A model generated the notes under the pieces. That model searched no databases and was not told where the DNA came from. It was given only the letters and a program-made list of their open reading frames with translations. The position numbers and the translations under genes are program-made. From Pusillimonas sp. (lineage in GTDB: Bacteria > Pseudomonadota > Gammaproteobacteria > Burkholderiales > Burkholderiaceae_B), in the NCBI RefSeq assembly GCF_029263785.1, contig NZ_JAJUFE010000015.1, forward strand, positions 1 through 48,894: DNA of 48,894 nt. The letters run 5' to 3'. Below, piece by piece: positions 17,481-24,326 of the stretch. Each line of letters starts with the position of its first letter. Positions within the stretch are counted from its first letter, which is position 1.

Positions 17481-18011
17481 ATGTCCTGGCAAGCATTGTT
17501 TGGCGAGCGGGCCACCACAAAAATCGCAGCGATCTACGACACACGAGAGGCGGCGGCGTCGATGGCTGATTCGCTGGAAGCGATCGCGGGCATCAAGGCG
17601 AATCAATGGATGCTTATCGCGCCGCACGAAAAAGGCTTCGCGCGAAAGCTCGAACCCGAAACCCAGGGCATTGCGCGAACGGGTATTCGGGCACACCTGA
17701 TTCTGGGGGCCGTGGGTTTGTTGGCAGGCGTCATGCTGTGGCTAGTGCTGTACTTTCTACCCATCACCTATATCGTGGCGTCGCCAGTTGTCAGTGCTGC
17801 AGTCATCATCAGTTTTGCTACCATACTGGGCATGATGCTTGGTGGCCTTGTTACTGCGCGCCCCGACCACCAGGTCGTCATTCTAAAGGTCCGCAAGGCG
17901 GCCGAGCAGGGCAAGTGGTCCTTGGTATTGCATCCCCGCGATCCCAGGCAGTGTGAGCTTCTGATGAAGGCGCTTCTGGAATCCGAGGCCGACGTCGTCA
18001 GGACAGTCTGA
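17481..18011 (+). CDS. Hypothetical membrane protein with N-terminal soluble domain
   Basis: The 176-residue product begins at ATG 17481 behind a good AGAGGAG site; an upstream in-frame start at 17394 has no such site. Residues about 20-70 (I-A-A-I-Y-D-T-R-E-A-A-A-S-M-A-D-S-L) resemble the small ferredoxin-like domain of general stress 17M-type proteins. Two membrane helices follow (about 78-98 and 103-128) and then a basic soluble tail (P-D-H-Q-V-V-I-L-K-V). The resemblance is by eye only. The function is unknown. 56 bases separate it from the deaminase gene on the same strand. Confidence 0.75.
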   Translation: MSWQALFGERATTKIAAIYDTREAAASMADSLEAIAGIKANQWMLIAPHEKGFARKLEPETQGIARTGIRAHLILGAVGLLAGVMLWLVLYFLPITYIVASPVVSAAVIISFATILGMMLGGLVTARPDHQVVILKVRKAAEQGKWSLVLHPRDPRQCELLMKALLESEADVVRTV

Positions 18012-18067
18012 ATCGCCGCTGCCAGCCGGGACACTGCCTCAGGCCGGATTGGGCGCGGAGGCACAGC

Positions 18068-18505
18068 ATGGATCCATTTCTACAGGCAGCCATACAAGAA
18101 GCGCGTCTGGGTTTGACTGAAGGAGGCATACCAATCGGCTCGGTGATTGTTCATCAGGGCCGGATATTGGGGCGTGGCCACAACAGACGGGTTCAAAAAG
18201 GAAGCGCCATACTTCACGGCGAGATGGATGCGTTTGAAAACGCCGGACGGCAGGCGGCGGCCGTGTATCGGGAGTCGGTTCTGTACACCACCTTGTCTCC
18301 GTGTTCGATGTGTACGGGTGCCATTCTCCTGTACGGCATTCCAAAGGTAGTCATAGGTGAAAACCAGACCTTTTTGGGAGACGAGGCCCTGTTGCGCGAA
18401 CGCGGCGTTGAGGTGGAAGTCCTGCAGGACGAGGAATGCATTGCCATGATGCGGGATTTCATCCGCAATAAACCCGAATTGTGGAATGAGGATATCGGCG
18501 TGTGA
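18068..18505 (+). CDS. Cytosine deaminase of the yeast Fcy1 type
   Basis: Zinc-dependent nucleobase deaminase of 145 residues. Zinc ligands and catalytic acid: H50-G-E52 and P-C79-S-M-C82. Beyond the common CDA/TadA motifs, the sequence tracks yeast cytosine deaminase Fcy1: G-G-I-P-I-G, G-R-G-H-N-R-R-x-Q-K-G-S-A, E-N-A-G-R, Y-T-T-L-S-P-C-S-M-C-T-G-A-I, Y-G-I-P, V-I-G-E-N and the C-terminal W-N-E-D-I-G, where Fcy1 keeps the Asp that recognises cytosine. It should turn cytosine into uracil and ammonia. The codB cytosine permease gene 3 kb downstream (opposite strand) supports this. Guanine deaminase or TadA are less likely. No frameshift. Confidence 0.85.
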   Translation: MDPFLQAAIQEARLGLTEGGIPIGSVIVHQGRILGRGHNRRVQKGSAILHGEMDAFENAGRQAAAVYRESVLYTTLSPCSMCTGAILLYGIPKVVIGENQTFLGDEALLRERGVEVEVLQDEECIAMMRDFIRNKPELWNEDIGV

Positions 18506-18513
18506 TGGCGAAC

Positions 18514-18555
18514 GCTTCTTCGCAATATTCTTTTTTACGCAGAAGAAGCTTTTTT
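18514..18555 (+). terminator. Probable terminator of the deaminase gene, overlapping the convergent gene
   Basis: Arms GCTTCTTC (18514-18521) and GAAGAAGC (18542-18549) with a 20-base loop, followed by six T's (18550-18555). It begins nine bases after the deaminase stop and its right arm lies inside the last codons of the convergent NYN gene. The long loop makes it a moderate candidate. Confidence 0.45.
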
Positions 18556-19452
18556 CGCGGCGCTTTTCTTTGAAGCCTTGTTGCGCGAGGAGCCGGTCGC
18601 GGATGCTTTCGTACGTTTGGCAGAACGGCCGGACGTTGTGGTTGCAACGGGTTTTGAAACGTAGGTACCTGACTTCTCGTCACGACCCACATCGAGCAGG
18701 CCCTGCGCCTGAGCTTCGTCCAGGACGCTGCCAAAGGCCTTGAACCCGTAATACGACTCGTTGAAGTCGGGCCTTCTGCGCTTGATGGCCTGCTTCAGGG
18801 TTGAGGCCCAGATTTTCTCGGTATCACCTCGCTCGGATAAAAGCGCTTCAAACGTGTCGACAACGATGGCAATTGCTTCGGCTCGTTTGGCTTGCTGTGC
18901 ATCTTCGTGCACTTCGGCATTTTTGGCAGCCGTGCTTTCGGACGGCACAAGCGACGGCTTAATCGTGGCACGCGTCTGTCGGACCAGGTCGTCGTAAAAA
19001 ATGAATTCGTCGCAGTTGGCGATAAGCAGATCAGAGGTTGAACGCTTGACGCCTACACCGATGACCTGTTTGGCATTTTCGCGAAGCTTGGAAACAAGCG
19101 GCGAAAAATCGGAGTCGCCACTGATAATCACAAAAGTATCGACGTGCGCCTTGGTGTAGCACAAATCCAGTGCGTCGACGACAAGCCGGATGTCGGCTGA
19201 GTTCTTGCCTGATTGACGCACATGGGGAATTTCGATGAGTTCGAAACTGGCCTCGTGCATGGACGATTTGAAGCTTTTGTAGCGATCCCAGTCGCAATAG
19301 GCTTTTTTGACCACGATGTTGCCTTTGAGCAGCAGGCGTTCAAGGACCAGCTGTATATCGAACTTTTCATATTGTGCGTCACGGACACCGAGCGCAACGT
19401 TTTCAAAGTCGCAAAATAGCGCCATGCTGGCGCTTTCATTATTGTGAGCCAT
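18535..19452 (-). CDS. NYN-domain ribonuclease-like protein with OST-HTH/LOTUS domain
   Basis: The 305-residue product has an N-terminal NYN (PIN-like) nuclease domain, about 10-150, with the acidic residues in A-L-F-C-D15-F-E-N, N-S-A-D-I-R-L-V-V-D-A-L-D and I-S-G-D-S-D-F. A LOTUS/OST-HTH RNA-binding domain follows (about 190-263; S-T-L-K-Q-A-I-K-R-R-R-P-D-F-N-E and Y-G-F-K-A-F). The last 35 residues are a Lys/Ser/Ala-rich histone-like tail. The LabA/DUF88 family is linked to RNA turnover, but substrates are mostly unknown. The ATG at 19452 has a G-rich site 8 bases upstream; ATG 19425 is possible. Convergent with the deaminase, divergent from the iron permease. Confidence 0.87.
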   Translation of the reverse strand: MAHNNESASMALFCDFENVALGVRDAQYEKFDIQLVLERLLLKGNIVVKKAYCDWDRYKSFKSSMHEASFELIEIPHVRQSGKNSADIRLVVDALDLCYTKAHVDTFVIISGDSDFSPLVSKLRENAKQVIGVGVKRSTSDLLIANCDEFIFYDDLVRQTRATIKPSLVPSESTAAKNAEVHEDAQQAKRAEAIAIVVDTFEALLSERGDTEKIWASTLKQAIKRRRPDFNESYYGFKAFGSVLDEAQAQGLLDVGRDEKSGTYVSKPVATTTSGRSAKRTKASATGSSRNKASKKSAAKKASSA

Positions 19453-19595
19453 ACAGTCTGCCCCCGGCTTGGCGATGGTCGGTCTGGAATGACGCCATGA
19501 TAGCGCTTTATACGGGATGCGTCGTTCAGCCGCTCGTTAGTTCGCAAGCGTATAGTGCACCGAAATAAGACTTGTTCAATGTTTGCTGGAGCATC

Positions 19596-21524
19596 ATGAC
19601 TGTTGTGGAGCTTGTTTGCAGGGTGGCGCGTGTCGTTGCGTGTCTGATGATATTCGCTGCGGGGGCCACGGCTCACGCTCAATCCGCTAACGGTGATGCG
19701 CGCCGGCTGTGGCAACTGCTGGATTACATAGCAGTGGATTACGGCGAGGCCATTGCAAACGGCCAGATTATCAACGAAAGCGAATACGCCGAAATGCTGG
19801 AGTTCACCCAGGCAGCTGCGGTGCAACTTCAAATTCTGCCTGGCCACGCCTCCAGCACTCGTATTGCCCAGTTGATCAGGCAGTTGACCGAAGCGGTACG
19901 CGCAAAAGAATCGAAGGAGCAGGTCGCTTTGCTGGCACAACAGGCAGCCGCCGCTGTGCTCGAAGCGTATCCGATGCCGCTGGCTCCTGCAACAACACCC
20001 GACCTCGCCTTGGGAGGTCGACTTTATGTAGAACACTGTGCATCGTGTCATGGCGCAGGTGGGGCTGGCGATGGTGTGGCAGCGAAGGGTCTTGACCCTG
20101 CCCCGATTGCGTTCACGGATGCCGAGCGCGCGTCGTCCCGCAGTGTGCTTGCTCTTTATCAGGTGATCACACAAGGGGTTGAAGGAACATCCATGCCGGC
20201 CTTCGAAAATATGTCCGATGACGAGCGTTGGGCACTGGCATTCTTAGTCGGAGGCATGGCCTACAACGACTCCGCGCGTGAAAGAGGGCGTGAAATCTGG
20301 TCCTCCGAACCCAAAGCGCGGTCGTTCTACGAGGATTTGACAGTAGTTGCGACAGTAAGCCAGTCCGAGGCCGCATCTACCTTCGGTGCTGATGCTGCCC
20401 GGGATCTGACGGCATTCCTGCGCTACGAGCCTGCGGCTACAGCCACCGCTGACTCTTCTGGTACCTCCCTGGCAAGGCGACGCCTTGGCGACAGTCTTCG
20501 GGCAATGCAAGCGGGCGACCAGAAGGCAGCATCCAGTCTGGCACTGTCGGCCTACCTGGACGGGTTCGAGCCGAACGAGCCGATGCTGGCAACTCGAAAC
20601 CAGAAACTGCTCGATCAGGTAGAAGAGGCGATGTTGCAGTATCGCGCCGCGGTCGGAGCACGCGATCTTTCCAAGGCACAATCAGTGGCCGCGGGGCTCG
20701 ACGCACTGCTGGTTCAGGTTGATGCCGAGCTGGGTGAGTCCAGAGCGTCTTCGCTCACGACTTACTTCGGGGCGTTGACCATTTTGTTGCGTGAGGGGCT
20801 GGAAGCCTTGTTGATCGTCGTGGGTATCGTCGCCTTCCTGAAAAAGGCAGATCGCCCTGGAGCATTGAGGGCGGTACACGGTGGATGGTTATCCGCCCTC
20901 GCCGCCGGGGGCCTGACCTGGCTGGCGGCAACTCATCTGGTAACGATCAGTGGAGCGAGCCGAGAACTGACCGAGGGATTGGGCGCTTTGTTCGCCGCCT
21001 TCGTGCTCCTTGGAGTCGGCCTGTGGATGCATCAGAAAAGCGCCGCAGGCCGGTGGCAGATGTACCTGGAAGGGAAGGTATCCGCCGCTGCCCGACGCCG
21101 GTCGGCGTGGGGCTTGTTTGTACTGACTTTTGTTGCCGTCTACCGCGAAGTGTTCGAGACCATATTGTTCTATTCGGCGCTATCAACCGACGGTAATGAA
21201 CCTGCCTTGATGGCGGGATTGTCAAGTGCAGTATTGCTGTTGACCTTCATCGCCTGGTTGCTCCTGCGAACGAGTGCCCGCATGCCAATCGGCAAGTTCT
21301 TCGCCCTTACTTCCGTCGCAGTGGGTTTGCTTGCCGTTGTGCTTGCAGGCAAGGGGGTCTCGGCCCTTCAGGAGGCCGGCTGGATCAATGTACGACCAGT
21401 CAACGCACCACACATCGATCTGCTTGGTGTATACCCAACCGCCCAAACCCTGGGTGCCCAGATCGCGGTGCTGCTGGTGCTGGCGATCGGCGCGGCCCTT
21501 CAGCGTCGCAACAGGAACGCATAA
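19596..21524 (+). CDS. Cytochrome c-FTR1 fusion, inner membrane iron permease
   Basis: Product of 642 residues: signal peptide (about 1-30, ending T-A-H-A-Q), helical region, a class I cytochrome c domain (C148-A-S-C151-H152 haem site; likely axial Met in S-M-P-A-F), a periplasmic helical linker, and a C-terminal FTR1 permease of about seven helices. Both iron motifs are present: R399-E-G-L-E and R517-E-V-F-E. FTR1 permeases move Fe3+ made by oxidation of Fe2+ at the outer face; the fused haem may take the electron. The ATG at 19596 was chosen for its GGAG site and intact signal peptide. No EfeO/EfeB-type partner gene adjoins. No Fur box was seen in 19453-19595. The 3' end overlaps codB by 25 bases, tail to tail. 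Confidence 0.92.
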   Translation: MTVVELVCRVARVVACLMIFAAGATAHAQSANGDARRLWQLLDYIAVDYGEAIANGQIINESEYAEMLEFTQAAAVQLQILPGHASSTRIAQLIRQLTEAVRAKESKEQVALLAQQAAAAVLEAYPMPLAPATTPDLALGGRLYVEHCASCHGAGGAGDGVAAKGLDPAPIAFTDAERASSRSVLALYQVITQGVEGTSMPAFENMSDDERWALAFLVGGMAYNDSARERGREIWSSEPKARSFYEDLTVVATVSQSEAASTFGADAARDLTAFLRYEPAATATADSSGTSLARRRLGDSLRAMQAGDQKAASSLALSAYLDGFEPNEPMLATRNQKLLDQVEEAMLQYRAAVGARDLSKAQSVAAGLDALLVQVDAELGESRASSLTTYFGALTILLREGLEALLIVVGIVAFLKKADRPGALRAVHGGWLSALAAGGLTWLAATHLVTISGASRELTEGLGALFAAFVLLGVGLWMHQKSAAGRWQMYLEGKVSAAARRRSAWGLFVLTFVAVYREVFETILFYSALSTDGNEPALMAGLSSAVLLLTFIAWLLLRTSARMPIGKFFALTSVAVGLLAVVLAGKGVSALQEAGWINVRPVNAPHIDLLGVYPTAQTLGAQIAVLLVLAIGAALQRRNRNA

Positions 21525-22702
21525 GTGGCCATCGCACCCAGGACGGCGTTGACCGGCACAATTCCTGGAAGAAGGTGGCCGCAGGCCAATCCGGCCACCA
21601 CGGCAACAAAGGCCGGTACATTGATCACTACCGCTGCCTTGCCCGGGTACTCGGCATACCGACGGCGCCGCAAGAGGTAGTCAGCAATGATCACGCCCCC
21701 GACTGGTGGAATGGCGGCGGATAGAAAAGTCAGCCAGCCTACAAAGTTGTGGTACAGCCACATGGCCATTGCAGTTCCGGCCAGGCCGTTCACGATGGAC
21801 AGGGCCCGGCTCGCAAGCCCGGTGATGTTGGACAGGGCAAGACCCGATGCATAGAGCGCGTTATCGTTGGTCGTCCAGATGTTCAGCCCCAGCACAATCA
21901 CCGCCGGCCAGATCAGGCCTTGCAGGAGCATGACATCACTGATGTCCGCAAGTCCGGTTGCTGCTGCTCCGGCTGCGCCGAATATGAACATCAATGAGTT
22001 GCCGGCAAAGAAGGCAATCAAACATACGACAACAGCCTGGCGCGGGCTTTTGCCGAAGCGCACGAAGTCCGCCGTCAGGGTGCCGGCGCTGATGAATGAG
22101 CCCACCACCAGCGCAATGGCGGTCTCCATGGGCATGGGCTGAGCGGAGACGGTCTGACTGAGTGCCCTGAAACCCCCGGCGTGTTCTATGGCCAGCCAGA
22201 CCGAATAGCTGCCGAGCAAAGCGATGGCTGGTACGGCGATCACGGAAAGCGCCGTCAAACCGGCAATGCCAAAGTAAACCGTGGCGGTCATCAAGGCACC
22301 CGATAGGGCAATAAGCAGGGACGTATCCCAGCCGGTGGCCTTGGACACGGGAATCGCGAACATGGCTACCCCGACTCCGAACCAGCCTATTTGCGTTGCG
22401 CCCAACAGAAACGAGGGCAACCACGAGCCTTTGGTTCCAAAAGAGTAGTGGGCAAGCAGGTGGGTTGAAAGACCTGTGCGGGAGCCTATGTATCCCAGCG
22501 TAGCGGTATAGACACCCAGCAAGAGGTTTCCCGCCGCCACGGCAAGGAAAAATTCGCTGAAGGAAAGCCCGGCACCCAGTGTGCCACCGGCCCACATGCT
22601 GGCCGAGAAGAAGGTGAGTCCAAGCATGACGGCGCTTAATGACCAGGCTGTCTTGCGGGCGGAAGCAGGCACTGGTACGCGGCTGAAGTTGATGTCTTTC
22701 AT
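21500..22702 (-). CDS. codB: Cytosine permease CodB
   Basis: NCS1-family transporter of 400 residues with about twelve membrane segments. It agrees with E. coli CodB along almost its whole length, for instance M-L-G-L-T-F-F-S-A-S-M-W, G-W-F-G-V-G-V-A-M-F-A-I-P-V, S-F-I-S-A-G-T-L-T-A-D-F-V-R-F-G and T-N-D-N-A-L-Y-A-S-G-L. Imports cytosine with a cation. In E. coli codB is in an operon with the unrelated codA deaminase; here no codA is adjacent, but a yeast-type deaminase is encoded at 18068-18505. The C-terminus is about 15-20 residues shorter than in E. coli. Divergent from the AI-2E-family gene. Confidence 0.95.
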   Translation of the reverse strand: MKDINFSRVPVPASARKTAWSLSAVMLGLTFFSASMWAGGTLGAGLSFSEFFLAVAAGNLLLGVYTATLGYIGSRTGLSTHLLAHYSFGTKGSWLPSFLLGATQIGWFGVGVAMFAIPVSKATGWDTSLLIALSGALMTATVYFGIAGLTALSVIAVPAIALLGSYSVWLAIEHAGGFRALSQTVSAQPMPMETAIALVVGSFISAGTLTADFVRFGKSPRQAVVVCLIAFFAGNSLMFIFGAAGAAATGLADISDVMLLQGLIWPAVIVLGLNIWTTNDNALYASGLALSNITGLASRALSIVNGLAGTAMAMWLYHNFVGWLTFLSAAIPPVGGVIIADYLLRRRRYAEYPGKAAVVINVPAFVAVVAGLACGHLLPGIVPVNAVLGAMATYAFLLRR

Positions 22703-22813
22703 GCTATGGATTCTTGTTCCTGGCCATGCGGTATACGCGTTTGCCGCGATAGTGTATCGCTACGTCTGCAAGTTTTGGTTTAACCTTACAAATAACTAAA
22801 CGTTAAGACCCTT

Positions 22814-24013
22814 ATGCAACCGATCCTGCCCGCTTATCTGATTACCCGCTGGCTTCTTGTGCTCGTCATACTTGCCGGGCTCTATTTTTTACGTGGCTTT
22901 CTGGTTCCTGTGCTGGCCGCCCTCATTATTTGTCTGGCAAGCTGGCCGCTGTATCAGCGTCTTTTGCGCCGTTGCGGAGGGCGCGATATCGTCGCAGCAA
23001 GTCTGGCTTTGGGTATTGTCATTCTGGTGCTCATCATTCCATTATCCTTGGCCTTGAGCTTCGCCATTCAGGAGGCAAGCAGTTTCATTCGATGGGCACT
23101 GGCCGCCAACCGCGATGGGGTTCCGGTCCCCCTTTGGCTGATTGAACTGCCCTTGGTTGGGGAGTGGCTGGCGCGCCATTGGGTTCAGTATCTGGGTGAA
23201 CCGCATGCACTTGGTGAACTCGTCGAAATGGTCAGCGGCGAGCATCTTGGCAATATCTACCGCATGCTCCTGTCAGCCACAGGCGACGTCTTTCGCCTGC
23301 TGCTCACCGTAATCTTCATGTTGATTGTGCTGTTCTTTGTCTACAAGGACGGCTCGCGTATCAGGGCGCAGCTGGATGTCGTGGGAGAGCGGGTGTTGCC
23401 GGGTCGTTGGCAACGATTTTCGAGGATGGTGCCGGCCACCATCAACTCTACCGTCACCGGGATGGGCCTTATCGCGCTCGGAGAGGGCGTCGTGCTGGGC
23501 GTGGCTTATTGGATAGCCGGCGTTCCGTCGCCTGTACTGTTGGGTGTCGTCACAGGTTTCATGGCATTGATTCCGGGCGGCGCTCCGCTCTCCTTCACAC
23601 TTGTCTCGCTATATCTGGTGGGTTCCGGCCAGGTCGTGGCAGGTGTTGCCCTCTTTGCCTGGGGCACAGTAGAACTCTTTATTGTCGACAAGACATTGCG
23701 ACCCCGGCTGGTTGGCGGCCCCGTGAAGCTGCCGTTTCTGCCCACATTTTTCGGTCTGGTAGGCGGAGTTCAGACCATGGGCTTTGTAGGGCTCTTTATC
23801 GGTCCGGTACTTATGGCCTTGTTGGTGGCTATCTGGCGTGAATGGACGCTTGAAGAAAGCGATGACGTCCCCGACGTGGCTCCATCGGCTCCCACCCGGA
23901 ATCCGGTAGTACCTTTGGCGCCGCAGCCGGGTGAGCCCGACTTTAACGGTGGTAGTGCGTACTCCGAAAACCCGCTCGAAGCAGGGCACCGGAAAACGGC
24001 CGGCAACTCATAA
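22814..24013 (+). CDS. AI-2E family (PerM/YdiK-like) membrane protein
   Basis: Inner membrane protein of 399 residues with the AI-2E/UPF0118 pattern: two N-terminal helices, a long amphipathic periplasmic stretch (about 80-150), helices from about 160, and the core G-E-G-V-V-L-G-V-A-Y-W-I-A-G-V-P-S-P-V-L-L-G followed by I-P-G-G-A-P and G-P-V-K-L-P. Members export quorum-sensing signals or act as Na+/H+ antiporters; the substrate cannot be told here. The last 45 residues are Pro/Ser-rich and poorly conserved. The start has only a weak ribosome binding site. Confidence 0.85.
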   Translation: MQPILPAYLITRWLLVLVILAGLYFLRGFLVPVLAALIICLASWPLYQRLLRRCGGRDIVAASLALGIVILVLIIPLSLALSFAIQEASSFIRWALAANRDGVPVPLWLIELPLVGEWLARHWVQYLGEPHALGELVEMVSGEHLGNIYRMLLSATGDVFRLLLTVIFMLIVLFFVYKDGSRIRAQLDVVGERVLPGRWQRFSRMVPATINSTVTGMGLIALGEGVVLGVAYWIAGVPSPVLLGVVTGFMALIPGGAPLSFTLVSLYLVGSGQVVAGVALFAWGTVELFIVDKTLRPRLVGGPVKLPFLPTFFGLVGGVQTMGFVGLFIGPVLMALLVAIWREWTLEESDDVPDVAPSAPTRNPVVPLAPQPGEPDFNGGSAYSENPLEAGHRKTAGNS

Positions 24014-24326
24014 GGGGTTTCTCCCGCAACAAGGTTGCTGCACGCTCAAGTGCAAAATTTGAGGCTGGCTGCGGGTCTCTTCTCGAAACCCGTTGCCACA
24101 GGCAATTGCTCGGCTTCCGGTCCAGATCGTTTTACTCGATTGAAGGGTAACACCCTGGGGGGTGAAGCGTGGCGCGTTTTGCACGTTTTTCATATTTGAA
24201 TCACAATCTGGTTGACAATGTTATTAAGAATCATTATTGTTCAGCATCGCGGAGGCGGGTGAATATTTGTGTACGTAATGTGCCCCTCCGCAACAATACG
24301 AATGATCAAATAACGGAGTAGCCCTA
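24014..24326. other. Intergenic region before the siderophore receptor
   Basis: The last 115 bases hold the Fur-box promoter described separately and an untranslated leader of about 80 bases. The first 170 bases contain only one interrupted stem-loop, CGGGT ... ACCCG at 24073-24093. No open frame with coding character and no riboswitch class I recognise was seen. Confidence 0.5.
24212..24240 (+). promoter_or_regulatory. Sigma-70 promoter overlapped by a Fur box
   Basis: Consensus -35 TTGACA (24212-24217), 17-base spacer, -10 TATTGT (24235-24240). The 19 bases 24220-24238 match the Fur consensus GATAATGATAATCATTATC at 14 positions, with a perfect AATCATTAT half. A bound Fur-Fe dimer would cover the spacer and -10 element, so the receptor gene downstream should be expressed only under iron limitation. 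Confidence 0.8.

Noticed and set aside
19453-19595. Fur box before the iron permease gene
   Set aside because: No stretch matches the Fur consensus well enough; best matches are below 11 of 19.
24014-24211. Riboswitch or small RNA before fiu
   Set aside because: Only one interrupted stem is visible and no conserved riboswitch core was recognised; an Infernal/Rfam scan would decide.
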